From the NCBI GenBank assembly GCA_037447655.1, contig JBBHKE010002973.1, positions 478,322 to 542,321 on the forward strand: a DNA stretch of 64,000 nucleotides, written 5' to 3'. This document shows, piece by piece, positions 11,665 to 23,090 of the stretch. A model generated the notes under the pieces. It ran no database searches, was not told where the DNA came from, and was given only the letters and a program-made list of their open reading frames with translations. The translations under genes and the position numbers were made by a program. The DNA is from Zygnema cylindricum. Its lineage: Eukaryota > Streptophyta > Zygnematophyceae > Zygnematales > Zygnemataceae. Each line of letters starts with the position of its first letter. The first letter of the stretch is position 1.

Positions 11665-12607
11665 TTATTCTCCAGAAGCTTTGGAGGATTGTCAATGGAG
11701 AAGAGAAAATGCCACTCAAGAGTAAGTCACTTGCTCAATGGAGGTTTAAGGATATTGAGCAACGACCGGTTTGATGAAGAATTGCACTTTTTCCGTGCTT
11801 GATCATTTCCTTGCTCACGGCACGGCCCATGAGTGTTGGCAAGCACTTGAGGAGCAATATGAGAAAGGCGTTGAGAACAAAGGTCAATATGTTTATACAG
11901 ACTTTATGAATTTTAAAATCATGTCAAATGAATCAATGGATGATGTTATGAAGCGCTTCAATATTATACTCGAGAAATTAATCAACAATGGCCGAGTTAT
12001 CTTTGATGCGGATAAGTTAAGCGTTTTTTTTAATGCTTTACCGGAGAAGCTTTCGCATCTTAAAGCTATTTTACGAGCCAAGGCGGGTAACACCTTCGGA
12101 TTCACCGTCAAATTTATCAAAATGTTGGAGGGAACTCCATCGGCTTCTTCAAGTGGAGGAGGAGGAGTTCTCAACTCTACTACTTCCGAAACCCCAGATC
12201 TTAACTATGCCGGTAGTAGAGGAGTTGGTAGAGGAGGTGGCCCGAGAGGTGGTGGCGGCCGAGGCAACAAGAAGGAGCAAGGTCGTCCACCGAAGGTCCC
12301 TTCGGATCTTTCCAATGTGACATGCTACCGGTGTAACCTACTTGGACATTTGTCTTCATCTTGTCCGGATAAGGACAAGCAATGTCATTTTTGCGGTAAG
12401 TGGGGGCATACGAGCCCTCAATGTTATGCGAAGAGTGGAGATTTCGGAAGTGGAAGAGGAGGTAGAGGAGGTGATAGAGGCGGCCGAGGTGGCGGCCAAG
12501 GAGGAGGTCGCGGTGGTGGTCGTGGTTATGGTAATGCGAATTACTTTGACTATGGTAATGAAACCGGTGATGTTTTCCGGTTCTTAACCTTACCCTTGAT
12601 TCGGTGA
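11665..12607 (+). pseudogene. copia-I gag, main part with two CCHC zinc knuckles
   Basis: This continues the Gag frame after the solo LTR. It contains the UBN2-type capsid region (AHECWQALEEQYEKG..., MSNESMDDVMKRFN) and a Gly/Arg-rich tail with two CCHC knuckles (CYRCNLLGHLSSSC and CHFCGKWGHTSPQC) that bind genomic RNA. The frame ends at a TGA at 12605, and the protease continues in another frame. This is either a real gag/pro boundary or a frameshift mutation; the Gly-rich repeats before it (12440-12530) are prone to slippage. Confidence 0.85.
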
Positions 12608-14286
12608 GTAGTGAAGGAAATTTGGAGAAAGAGTGGATCATTGATACGGGGGCATCTCACCATGTTTGCACAGATGCCACCTTGTTTGATGACACAAGGG
12701 AACTTACGGTTCCAAAGTTTATCACAGTAGCAAGCGGCCAAGTCATTTCGGTTGGTACGGTTGGCACGGTTCGGCTTAATCTCCTTTCATGGGATAATGA
12801 TGGGAAAGAGAAATCGACAGAGTATCGTCTTCGAAATACACTTTATATTCCGGACGGTTCGGTCAATTTGTTAAGCGTTCCACAAATCCAAAAGAGTGGT
12901 GGAAGCTTACTTGCGAGAGGTGATCAATCTATCAAGATTTGCAATGAGAAGGGGAATGTAATTGGATAAAGAGTTGTAAAGGATGCAAACCATAGTCGGC
13001 TGTTATGGAGGAGGCCGAAATCTGAAGTTCCCACCGAGGGAATTTCACATCAAATTTTGGAGTTGAAAGGTGATCTTACCTTATGGCATCATCGGATGTG
13101 TCACACATCCGAGGTAAGTTTGAAGAAGATGATTCGTCATTCTTCGGTGAGAGTTTTGGACCTCGCATCCGGTGAGAAGGTGAACGGATGGGGAGGATGT
13201 AGCAAAGGACGTTAAATTCGGAAATCCCATCCGAATAAAGACATCAAGCATCGAGCTCAAAGTCCTTTAGAGGTTGTCCACATCGATCTTTATGGACATA
13301 TTAAACCTGAGACAATTGGAGGTAATAAGTATACTTTGGTGATTGTTGATGACTTTTCTCGGAAGTCATGGGTGTATTTACTGAAAAAGAAATCGGATGC
13401 ATTTGAAAAATTGAAAGAATGGCATGTAATGGCCGAGAGGCAAATTGATAAGAAGCTTAAGTCCGTTTTTTCGGGCAATAGAGGGGAGTTTGTTGTTTTT
13501 GAGGGGTATTGTAAGGAGTGGGGGATAAGGCATCAATTCACGCCGCCTTATTCTCCGGAGTCAAATGGAGTGGCCGAGAGGAAGAATTGTACCTTACAAG
13601 AAATGGCCCGTGCGATGGGTCATAGCTCCGGACGAGAGATGTTTTTGTGGGGAGACGCCATTCTTACGGCAAATAACATTTGTAACCGAAGACTCACTTC
13701 GGTTTCCAGAAGTAAAACACCAGAGGAGTTATGGAGTGGGAGAAAGCCCACGGTTCATCATTTGAGAATTTGGGGATGTCATGCTATGGTTTATGTGGAA
13801 TCAATGAAGAGGAAGAGGAAATTTGCTCCAAGGTGTTGGCCGGGAACTTTTGTTGGTTATAGTACGAAAGGGAATTTGAACCGAGTGTATGATCCGGCTC
13901 GTCACACCGTGGAGGAATCTCGGAATGTAGATTTTCATGAGGATCTCAAATCCGCCATGAATTCCGTTGGGAAATTTAAGGAAAATTTGGATTTTTATGA
14001 GGAGAGTGAAATTGAGAGTTTTCCCTTCATTGGGGATGCGGAATCCGATGAGGAACCGAATGTGAAAACTCAGAAAAAGAAATTGGGAAAATCGGTTGAA
14101 ATTGAATTTGAAAGAAAAGGTATCGGATTTTTGGATTCCCGAGTGCCTACGAACATTCGGGAATCTCAAGCTCTAAATCGAGTTCTAAATCGAGTGATAA
14201 GGAAATTGAAATTGAATACGAGGAAGAGAAAAAGGAGAAGGAGGAGGAGCAAGTTCTTAGAAGGAGCTCTCGGAGTACAAAGGTGA
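12604..14286 (+). pseudogene. copia-I protease and integrase
   Basis: The protease active site reads WIIDTGASHHVCTD near 12640. The pre-integrase zinc segment (WHHRMCHTSE) is near 13085. The integrase core has HIDLYGH and later NGVAERKN, but the middle catalytic aspartate is replaced (SGNRGEF where copia elements have SDNGGEF). In-frame stops fall at about 12967 and 13213. Several premature stops and loss of a catalytic residue make this a pseudogene. Confidence 0.88.
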
Positions 14287-14460
14287 AGAAACTGGAGAAA
14301 CTCACTTACGATCGAAAAGGGGAAAATGCATCGAATTCGCATTATTTTCTTTCCGATGCTAAAGAGAGAAATTTCTTTTGTAGGAATCACTCACGGAAAA
14401 AATGACCGGCGACCCTCAATCTTATAGCAAGGCAAGGAGGTCGACCGATTGGGAGAGTAA

Positions 14461-15040
14461 GTGGAACAGGCGTGGGAGAAAGACTTTAAATCGGTAGTTG
14501 AAAATCGAACTTTTGAGGAAGTAAAATTACTGGAGGGGAAAAAGGCGATAGATGCAAAGTGGGTATTTAAGACGAAGAATGGAGCTTCGGGTGATATTAT
14601 TAAGTACAAGGCGAGGCTTGTTTGTAAGGGATTCCAACAACGTGAGGGAATTGAATTTAAGGAGACTTATGCTCCCGTGGTGAAGTTCGACTCACTACGG
14701 ATTATTATTGCACTTGTAGCGATGGGGAAGAAGCACGTCCATCAAATGGACGTGTAAACTGCGTTTTTAAATGGTGAGTTGGAGGAAGAGGTATGCATAA
14801 AGGTACCGGAAGGCGTGTCTCCTTTGCAGGAAGGAAATGGATGGCGTTGGCGAAAAATCTAGTGTTTCACAAGAGGACGAAACATATCAGGATCCAATGG
14901 TATTTTGGAAGAGATTTGGTTACGGCGAACAAGATTGTATTTTTGTACGTACCGATAAAAGAGAGACGGCAGATTTGTTGACGAAAGCAGCTACGCATAA
15001 TGTATTTGAGAGGGGGCGACCGAAACTTAGATTATGTTGA
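14461..15040 (+). pseudogene. copia-I reverse transcriptase start and RNase H end, internally deleted
   Basis: The RT N-terminal part (KAIDAKWVFKTK, KARLVCKGFQQREG, TYAPVVKFDSLR) is followed by a stop at 14755 and FLNGELEEE. Near 14820 the sequence jumps to the C-terminal end of RNase H (TDKRETADLLTKA), removing YVDD and most of RNase H. The element could not have moved on its own after this deletion. Confidence 0.85.
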
Positions 15041-15074
15041 GGAGTTTTGGCGATTCCGACAATAAGAGGGGGAT

Positions 15075-15723
15075 TGTTGGGATATTGTCGTTTCGTGGTA
15101 TTGTCGCGAAACGTCATACCAACATTTATTTGTTGACGTGAAAGTATCACGTCATCGTACGAAATGTGCGATGACGTTTCGCGGTACTATTTGAAGCGTC
15201 CGCGAACGAAACATACTATTTCGTTTCGCGTCACTTTTTGTTTTCGTGCGCAAGTGTCACATTCTGCGTGCAAGTGTTTTTCGTGTGACGACACGTGTTT
15301 AAGTCATCGTTTAGAGTTAGTCGTTTCGAAGGAAGAAAGCGCGTGCTACTTTCTTCGTGGAAACGTCCTTGCAGTATGCACAGTCAGCTAGGGACAGACT
15401 TCGTCGCTACGCTAAGTTATGCTTGTCTTACCTTGTTGTCTCTTAGTGCAGAGTAGCGAGTATATAGGCAGCAGTGTACATGTGCAGAGCATTCTATCTT
15501 ACATGATTAAATCTTAGAGGATTACTCTTGGAGTAGAGATTATTTAAAGAAGAGAGATAAGAGAGAGAAGAGAGAAGAGAGATGATGTAAAGAGGCTTTG
15601 GCCAAGAACACTTATAAATCTTTTTGGCTGAATATTCCTCTTGTTTATTATGAGCTTCCGCTGTGTAATGTTTTATGTTTTGTGAATTTATTTGAGTGAA
15701 TGTCGTTTGCTTAAGATCCTACA
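15075..15723 (+). repeat. 3' LTR of copia-I
   Basis: 649 bp, same ends as the 5' LTR, preceded by a purine tract. Only a small number of substitutions separate the two LTRs by eye, yet the interior is badly damaged, which suggests the copy was defective at or soon after insertion. Confidence 0.92.
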
Positions 15724-16427
15724 GATTAAACCGAAACGCCAAAAAAAAAAATAAAAAAAAAATATAAAAAATCACTACCATGTGCACTCTGGCGAACTCA
15801 AAATCAGTCCAACAAAAAAAATCGGTTAGGTTTTAAGAATATTTTTCCCAAGCCTATTTTTGTCCTGCACAGGCGCTTACGTCAGCACTAACACGTTTGG
15901 ACAAAAATCGTACCAGCCTGGTACGGATGGACTTAAATTAATAATGGCTACTGTACTTTATAATTCTGAAGACCAGTTATTTGAAGACTCGCGCTGACGT
16001 CATTTGAAATTAGGGTTTGGCTCCACCGGGACCATTTCCGACTCAGGAGACGCTCTTTTAAAAAACGTGACGTGACGCATGAATAGACCTGCGAAAGGTC
16101 AATGATTGGGACAGCCGCGCAAAAACGACAAAACATCCGTTAAAGTCTGCGGAAGAAATTTGTTATTTATCGGTTACGCTTATAAAGGAAGTACACGTGG
16201 CAAATGTGCCGTACCAATTATATTCTGTCGTTTTATTTTAGAATCCGAATCTGCAGATCATTTTACAAAATCTTTCGCCGTTCGTACATTTATTAAAATC
16301 ATCAAATATATAAAAATATAAAATCTACAAACCGCTACTGTAGCTGATAGATAATGCCGCCCATGGTGGTACTGTCAGCCTGGTGGTAACGGTTGTACGG
16401 TTGTTCAGCGTGACACTACACCTTCCA
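15724..16427. other. Intergenic, unassigned
   Basis: A-rich start, then mixed sequence without a recognised gene. The frame at 16106-16321 has no known domain. Confidence 0.4.
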
Positions 16428-16634
16428 ACGTGAATCGTATTAAGCGTTAATGCTTTTTTCGTCCCTTAAAACATATTTTCTCCGTACACACATGTCGGAT
16501 TGATGATCTGACGGTTGTGATTGAAAGCTAAGATTCTCAGCTTCCGATTGGCGGTCTTTAATTGAAAACCGGACAAAGTGTGTACGGAGAAAAGATGTTT
16601 TAAAGTGGCGAAAAAACACTAATTACGATTCACT
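16428..16634. mobile_element. Hairpin MITE, family 2, copy 2
   Basis: About 207 bp. The ends ACGTGAATCGTATTAAGCG and TAATTACGATTCACTGT are inverted. The arms include CATATTTTCTCCGTACACAC paired with GTGTGTACGGAGAAAAGATG. It is clearly the same family as 9095-9309, sharing CTCAGCTTCCGATTGGCGGT. It would fold into a long stem. Confidence 0.78.
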
Positions 16635-17394
16635 GTGGCGCGCCCTAAGTAAGCGATGGCTTCTACCAATCGGGTCATTTTTTTTAAAACGAGCGTTTTT
16701 TCATTTTTTGACCCTCCATTTGTCGTAATAGAGCCAAACCCTCGCCGCGATTTTCCGAAAAAGGTCAGCGGGTACGACAAAATGTGAGTGGTCCTCGCAA
16801 AACGACAAAAGTGAAAAACTGACAAGCTCCAATTGTGCGATGCCGGCAAATCGACGTGGCCATTCATTTTGTTTTATATGTGAGTGACTTTCCGTAAAAA
16901 AAACCCTAAAACCGTAGAAAAACTTCAAAAAAAAAAAAAAAAAAAAATCGCTAAAATTGCTCCGTAAACGTTTTAAAAAACATTTTTTGCGGTCGCAAAA
17001 ATAGTTAACGATTCGTCCAGATTTGGAAGTCGGTCCCAAAAAAACTTTCGGGACGCGCAAAACGCCAAAACCGCACTTAAAAAAAAATATTCTCATTTTT
17101 TTTTTTTTTTTCCCGTAACTGTTGTCAGTCATCACTTCAGGTCACACCGGTGAGCTGATTGGCCGAAAACCTAGTGACGGTCGTCACGCTGGAACCTCCG
17201 TACTCTAGGTCCGTATTGTGTGGTTCCACGACTCTTACTTTTGGTGCGAGAAAGAGCGCTGATTGGACGTCATTTGTCGTTTGTGCGTCACCTTTTTTTG
17301 ACGTTTACTGTAGTTTTAGCAGTCCGCTCATGTAGATTCCGGCTGAAAATCCAAGTAACTCAGAAAACCTTAGAAAAAAAACACGTAAGAACGT
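16635..17394. other. Intergenic upstream of the crystallin-like gene
   Basis: A-runs and T-runs near 16925-16950 and 17095-17112, no coding evidence. It may contain the promoter of the gene that starts at 17789, but I see no distinct element. Confidence 0.35.
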
Positions 17395-17747
17395 CCCTCT
17401 CCCTCTCCCTCACTCCCTCTCCCTCTCCCTCGCTCCCTCTCCCTCTCCCTCTCCCTTTCCCTCTCCCTCTCCCTCTCCCTCTCCCTCTCTCCCTCCCTCT
17501 CCCTCTCCCTCTCCCCGTCTCCCTCTCCCTCTCCCTCTCCCTTTCCTCTCCCTTTCCTCTCCCTTTCCTCTCCCTCTCTCCCTCTCCCTCCCACTCCCCC
17601 TCTCCCTCCCCCTCTCGCTCTCCCTCTCCCTCTCCCTCTCCCTCTTCCCCTCTCCCTCTCCCTCTCCCTCTCCCTCTCCCTCTCCCCCTCTCCCTCTCCC
17701 TCTCCCCCTCTCCCTTTCCCTCTCCCTCTCCCTCTCCCTCTCCCTCT
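17395..17747. repeat. (CCCTCT)n polypyrimidine tract
   Basis: About 350 bp of nearly uninterrupted CCCTCT hexamers with minor variants (CCCTTT, CCCCCT). It ends 41 bp before the start codon of the next gene. Long open frames on both strands here encode Ser/Pro/Leu or Gly/Arg/Glu repeats and are composition artefacts. Mirror-symmetric homopurine/homopyrimidine DNA of this sort can form triplex (H-DNA). Confidence 0.95.
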
Positions 17748-17788
17748 AAGTAGAAATAGTTCTTGTTATTTTCCTCCCATTGTCTCCA

Positions 17789-18229
17789 ATGGCCAACCTT
17801 GGGGTGCTTCTCCTCTTTTTTATACATTTTGTCGTTTGTGCCACGTGGCTCATTGCTGACTGTGCATTGGCCTCAGCAGATAGCGACAAACCCACATCGG
17901 CCGGAAAAGGGATACATTCTCTAGAGGGTTCCGAAGCAAAATGGACCAATTTTAATTTTTATCCACGGCCTGAGAATACGACAAATGTGACAAATGTGAC
18001 AAATGTGATAGATGTGACAGATGATGACAAGAAGAAAGCTTTTGTTTTTGTGAAAGGGGTAAAAGGTAAGATATCCTTTTATTAGTTTGTAACTCCTTTT
18101 TTTGTGGGAAGTGCTTCCTTTATTGTCTTGATTTTTTTTTTTGATTATTTTTATTCGGCTTCGTGTCTCTGTATTTTTTTTGGAAAAACAATGGAAAATA
18201 ATTTATGTTGGGCCTAGTATTTGTTTCTG

Positions 18230-18261
<32 letters not shown>

Positions 18262-19842
18262 CAGTGCTTACTTGGATGGAAAAGAACATCAATAATGAAT
18301 TCCTCTCTTTCACTTTTTGTTTAGTATAGCACTAAATCCGTCACATTTTCGGTCGGTTTCTTCAACTTTAGTCCCAACTCTCTTTTTAATTTCTTTTCTC
18401 ATTCTCTTTTTAGTAAAAGTTCTGCTTATAACCTGATTTTGACTCTCCTTCTAACTCGTTTCATTTTGAAGTTCTATATATTCCAATAATATGTCAAATC
18501 TTCGTCTCACTATCGTCAACTATTCTGACATTAAAATCTTACTTGCTTTATTATACTTTGAAAGCTTTATAATCCTTGTCTCATGACCTTTCTCACAGGC
18601 AAAGCGAGTCCCAAGGCGAACGTAAAGTCTTCCGATTATACCACAAGAACAATAATTGCTCTTTATGTTGATGACAATTTTCAAGGAGATCAAGGGACAT
18701 TTTATGCTCCGGCTCCTCCTTACGGATGTGCGAATCTCCCATATCCCTGGAAAGGGAATCTTGCATCTTTTGTTATTGACTGGAATACGTTGGACTCCTA
18801 CAAGGGCGACTACGTTTGTGGTCGTATTGTATTTTGGGAGGAAGAAGATTGTTATGGACCCGGATTCTACATAGAAATTCCCGGCGGAAGGTTTAATATC
18901 GATCTTGACAATTATAACTACACATATTCATACGCGTAAGTTTGTGGGTATTTGGGCTAGTTAAGGCATTTGGGTGATAGGGGACTTGAGTTTTTCAGTT
19001 TAAAAATTTAAGTACGACTGTAGTAAATGTTGGCCTAGATCATGTTCTGGAGTTTTTGTTCAGTTAACACCGCAAATAAACACTGACATATATTTTGGGG
19101 ACCATACATATACAATCTTACTGTTTAGGTTCCCCTTGTCCGTTTTTTTTTCTGAACGGAGTTCGTGCTACACACTTCGTTGAGTCTGATCCGAATTTAG
19201 TGTTCATTCGTTCAGATGTTTCTATTTTTTTCGTTTCTTTGTCACACATTGAGTTCAGCATCCTACTTTGAAATCTGTTCTCTCAACCTTCTCTGGTTAT
19301 ACCTGGACTCTTGCCATGGTTACCAGTAGAGTTGAATGTGACACTTTTAAATGGCTTAAAAAATTGGGCATTGACATGTGCCTTTTTTATTGTTCCAGGA
19401 ACTTGGATTATGGATATTCGGCCCTTTACTCAATTGGATGCGATTCACGTAAGTGTCGTCACTTCAAAAAATGCCAAAATAAAATAATAAGATGGTATTT
19501 GAGATTTTTTTTTTTTCAAATACCGTTTCTTTTGGAAACAACTAATTTTTTCTTGTTTTTGTAAGTTTTCACACGGATTGGAGTGTTCTTCTTGAGTTTA
19601 AAGATTTTTGAGCAGCAAAAGCTCGTTCTTGCCCAAAAATCTGGTCTCTTTATTAATTTTATAGTAAGTTACTGACATCTTTTGTAACGTTTGAGGCTGC
19701 TCAGGTGAAGGAGGAGCCACCGAATAAAAAACCCGCTCCACCTCCTCCACCCTCTCCACACCCTCTACCCCCACCATCACCTCCTTCACCGAATAAAAAG
19801 CCACCCCCGTTTTTCCCTCCACTTTGCTGGCCCAGACCTTAG
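17789..19842 (+). CDS. Secreted beta/gamma-crystallin-like protein, four exons
   Basis: Exon 1 (17789-18065) starts with a hydrophobic signal peptide (MANLGVLLLFFIHFVV..., cleavage likely after CALA near residue 28), then an Asn/Thr-rich segment with NVT sequons. Exon 2 (18599-18935) joins in frame across a GT-AG intron. It has two Greek-key-like halves: LYVDDNFQGDQGTFYA with NLASFVI, and VFWEEEDCYGPGFYIEIPGG. Exon 3 (19399-19448) adds DYGYSALYS and a Cys. All introns have GTAAG donors and CAG acceptors. Exon 4 probably starts at 19705. In the phase set by exon 3 it stops after a few residues (19727), while another phase is open to 19842 and gives a Pro-rich, extensin-like tail (NKKPAPPPPPSPHPLPPP). 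The 3' end is therefore uncertain. The family assignment rests on motif pattern only; known members bind calcium or act as secreted toxins or inhibitors. Confidence 0.6.
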
Positions 19843-20733
19843 TAGGCGTAAAATCTTACATTGTGTTAAAATGTGTCTCCCTGGCTTCCACCCGGCGACC
19901 GGGAGAATTTAGTGTTACCAATTAATCATCAACACTTGCCGGACAAAAAAAGCGGTTGTCCTTCGGATTCGTTATATCCATCAAAATAAATGACGAAGGA
20001 AATAGTGATTCAAACTCAAATGATGGTTTTCGGATTTTGAAATTGCTAGATAGAAATAGGATAGTCTTGGGGAAGTAAAGGTAGTCATAAGACTAATCAG
20101 GATGAGTTGAGTAAATGATCAGTTGCTTCATTTACTTCTAGAAATATGTAAGAGCAAAATCTCTTTGAGACTTGGTGAAGGAATAATGTGATGGATGGAT
20201 GAGTGGATGGATGGAACATTGGGATATTTGATATTTTCTACATAGACAGATTGTACAAGATTGATTGTTGGATTGTGTTGAACAGTTGGACAAATCGATA
20301 TGATATCCAGTGAATGGCAATATCAATTTTGTACTTCTACATGAATATTTAATATGATATGTTGATTTGACAATTCCGAGTAGTCATTATAATTAGAGTG
20401 GAATTTCGTTTGTTCCGTGCCTTAGACAACTTTGCCCTCAAATACTTCTTAAAAACGATTAAAATCTGAAATTTTCTGATTTTGATTACTTTAACTCTTA
20501 TCTCCTCGTTTTCACAAAAATGATATTGATTTTGGTGCGATTATGGCCAGCATTTCCGATTTGGTGATTCTCACTATTTTGGGAGTTCGTTGACATAGAA
20601 TCGAATGAAGATATGCGCCATTTTGGGGGGGGGTACAGTAGATTTAGCTTAATGTAGGTAGTGTGAATGTTCTCCACGTTTGTTTTTTTGCAGTGGAATT
20701 TGTCCACGTGCAATTAGTTATTTGCCAATGTAT
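19843..20733. other. Intergenic, unassigned
   Basis: 3' flank of the crystallin-like gene. A short GATG/GGAT-rich microsatellite lies at about 20188-20215. Nothing else recognised. Confidence 0.4.
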
Positions 20734-21221
20734 TGTTTGTCTTCCTTCCATTAGATACAAATAGCATTCAGAATACATAGATTTGCCCATCACTCATAGA
20801 TAGCGGAAGCATTCACAGATAATCAAAGATGAAGGAAACATTCACAGATCACCACAGTCAAACATCGGCCAATATACAATTATATTACACCGAAGCTTTT
20901 TTTTGACATTAACTCTCTCTCTTACTTTCTTACTAACTCTGATTCAAACTGAATCCTAACTTAGTCTGCAGAACACAAAACAGATTTTAGAATACACGGC
21001 ACGCACAACGTGCCTTTCCAACACACCGCTGAAAATCAACATCTACCACTGGTCCGCACATACAATTCCACGCAACACTACGAATAAAAACAAACATATA
21101 ACAAACATACTACCGTACCGAACGAACAAAAAAACGTGACGCAAACAGAGACACAAAAAAAGACGCGGAATCGAACTAATCACGGATTTGTCTAAGTCCT
21201 GATTCCACCAATGTTCAAACA
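20734..21221 (-). repeat. Probable 3' LTR of copia-II
   Basis: In element orientation it starts TGTTTGAACATTGG directly after a purine tract (GAGAGGGGGAA). The far end at 20734 is chosen because it gives inverted TGTTTG/CAAACA ends. A partner LTR was not found, so the outer boundary is provisional. Confidence 0.55.
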
Positions 21222-21229
21222 TTCCCCCT

Positions 21230-22389
21230 CTCTTTGTGGAATACTTCTCCTTTTACAACAAGCCTAGCTTAGGCCTTCCTCTCACAAAGACATTCTACAT
21301 AGGTGACATAGTAAGCATGTCAGCTGCTTCTTCTACAGTAGGAACAAAGACAAGTTCAAGTTCCTTTTCTCTCACTAAATCCCGAATAAAATGCCACTGA
21401 GTTCTGATATGTTTAGTCCTTCCTTTTATGAAATGTAGGATTTCTGATCAATGCCATAGAACTCATGCTATCAGAAAATACTTCTATGCATCCAACTGAA
21501 ACGCCTAACTCCTCGAGCATCTCTTTCACCCAAAATGCAGTCTTCTCCGCATGACAGGCTGACACACATTCGGCCTCTGTAGAGCTTAAGACCACAGTCG
21601 GCTGACCCTAGAACTCCATGAAATAGCAGCTCCACTTGAATATGTATGCACATCAGGAAGTAGATTTTCCGAAATCATAATCTCCCCGCAATCTGCATCA
21701 CAATAACCAAAACACTCCAAATCTCCACTCGATTGAAACACCAATCCAAGACTGATCATACCAACCAAATAACGGAAGATACGTTTCACCGCCTCCCAAT
21801 GCGGCTTTTTTGGTGTCTGCCAATACCTGCAAACAATAGAATTTGCAGCAAAAAAAATCCGAACGCGTTCCCCACTGAAATACATCAAACTTCTGATTGC
21901 TTCTCGATACGGCTCCGACTTAGAATATTGCACATTCAGATCCAAGGGAGTTGAAAGGGGTTTAGCATCTGAGGTAGAAAACCGTGCTTAAACCTCCTTG
22001 CAATATTGCTCCTGATTGAGCGTGACTTCCTTGCAATATTGCTCCTGATTGAGCGTGATGCATCCAGATGCATCCCGAATAACCTTGATTCCTAAGATAT
22101 ATTTCACTTCCCCCAAATCCGTCACTTTGAAATGTTGCCGCATAAATGTCTTTAAATCCATAATTATAATCAAGCTATCCGAAGTCATGATGAAGTCATC
22201 AACATAAAAGGAAAACATCACTTGATTCTCACCTTACCCTTTTGATAAACACCAGAATCTGAAGAAGTCTAAACAAAACCATAATCTGAAGAAGTCCGAA
22301 CAAAACCATAATCTGAAGAAGTCCTCACAAAATTGTAATCAGTTAACACCTTATGGAGCCTCAAATACCACGTTCTCAAGACTTGATCC
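21230..22389 (-). pseudogene. copia-II RT C-terminal part and RNase H
   Basis: YVDDFIM, the RT catalytic motif, is at about 22190. It is followed by DLGEVKYILGIKV, by the RNase H region (HWEAVKRIFRYLVG, STEAECVSACHAEK) and by ADMLT near the end. Frameshifts separate the parts. Two small tandem duplications interrupt the reading: a 33-bp unit at 21996-22058 and a roughly 27-bp unit repeated at 22262-22330. Confidence 0.85.
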
Positions 22390-23075
22390 TGTTGATTTAA
22401 GACGATCTTGGCCAATATTATGTACAGAAATCGGATCGCCGATATTGTACCGACGGCACACGATCTCGACCAATATTATGTACAAAAATCGGATCGCCGA
22501 TATTGTACCGACGGCAAGATCAAATAGTACGGAACCTAGGGACGATTCCACGACATACACTTTAGTGCGAATCTGACGCGTCTTCGAGCCCGGCCACCAA
22601 CGACTGACATTGCTTATTTTGGCGTGTAGTAATTAGACCACACGAGTGCACATTCATTATTGGATAGGAGTGAACACATGTACAAATAGAGATCATTCCA
22701 TTGGTAGAGATGCATCTTTCTCACACATCATATCACAGTGTAGCAAGTTGTTTAGGCAATGGTGTTTAGCACTTTATTCATACAAACACATTGTACAGAG
22801 ATATCACAGAGATCATCACAGAGATTAGACATTCAGTCATAGGAGGAGAATCCAACTTTATTAGTTAGAGGAATATCTTTGAGACAATTATAATTCCTAC
22901 TTTATAATTCCATTTAAAAGCTGCCTAAACTTGCCTCATCTATTTTCTACATCTATTACTTCTCCCAACTCTAACCTCTTGTGAGGTACATAACTGCACC
23001 CATTCCCAATGTATGTTTTAGGTTTATATACCCTAACCCTCGGCCAGAGGCTAGGGTGAGCGCCTAAAACTAACA
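22390..23075 (+). repeat. 5' LTR of nested LARD-like element
   Basis: 686 bp. It is longer than its partner because a segment of about 57 bp (ACGATCTCGACCAATATTAT...) is tandemly duplicated near the start (about 22398-22514). Confidence 0.85.
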
Positions 23076-23090
23076 GGTTATGGGCCCACT
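23076..23090 (+). other. Primer-binding site, half-tRNA type
   Basis: GGTTATGGGCCCACT starts directly after the LTR. Its first 14 bases are complementary to the anticodon arm of plant initiator tRNA-Met (GUGGGCCCAUAACC, recalled). This implies a cleaved tRNA primer, as in Drosophila copia. Confidence 0.75.

Larger units (their letters stand above)
10415..11668 (-). mobile_element. Solo LTR of the DNMT-bearing gypsy family inside copia-I gag
   Basis: A 1246-bp insert (10419-11664) is flanked by TTAT on both sides (10415-10418 and 11665-11668). On the plus strand it begins TGTCGTGCAT and ends GCGCATGACA, and it matches the LTRs of the gypsy element at 34335-45546 in the same order. Shared features include the GGCCAATAGGCGGCC hairpin, a CGAGGGTAAAAACCCTCCC block and 20-bp CpG-rich tandem units. 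No internal sequence remains, so it arose by LTR-LTR recombination. It is more diverged from either LTR of the full element than those are from each other. Confidence 0.9.
9323..15723 (+). mobile_element. Ty1/copia LTR retrotransposon, decayed (copia-I)
   Basis: The LTRs lie at 9323-9969 and 15075-15723. Both begin TGTTGGGATATTG and end GATCCTACA and are highly similar. The flanks are CATTA (left) and GATTA (right), a 5-bp target duplication with one mismatch. The interior keeps gag, protease, integrase and part of RT in copia order. It has nonsense codons, a frameshift, a large deletion of the RT/RNase H region and a 1246-bp solo LTR in gag, so it is not autonomous. A purine tract (AAGAGGGGGA) precedes the 3' LTR. 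Confidence 0.93.

Noticed and set aside
17220-17827. Ser/Pro-rich or Gly/Arg/Glu-rich proteins encoded by the CT-rich tract on both strands
   Set aside because: Hexamer repeats keep several frames open by composition alone; no non-repetitive coding sequence is attached.
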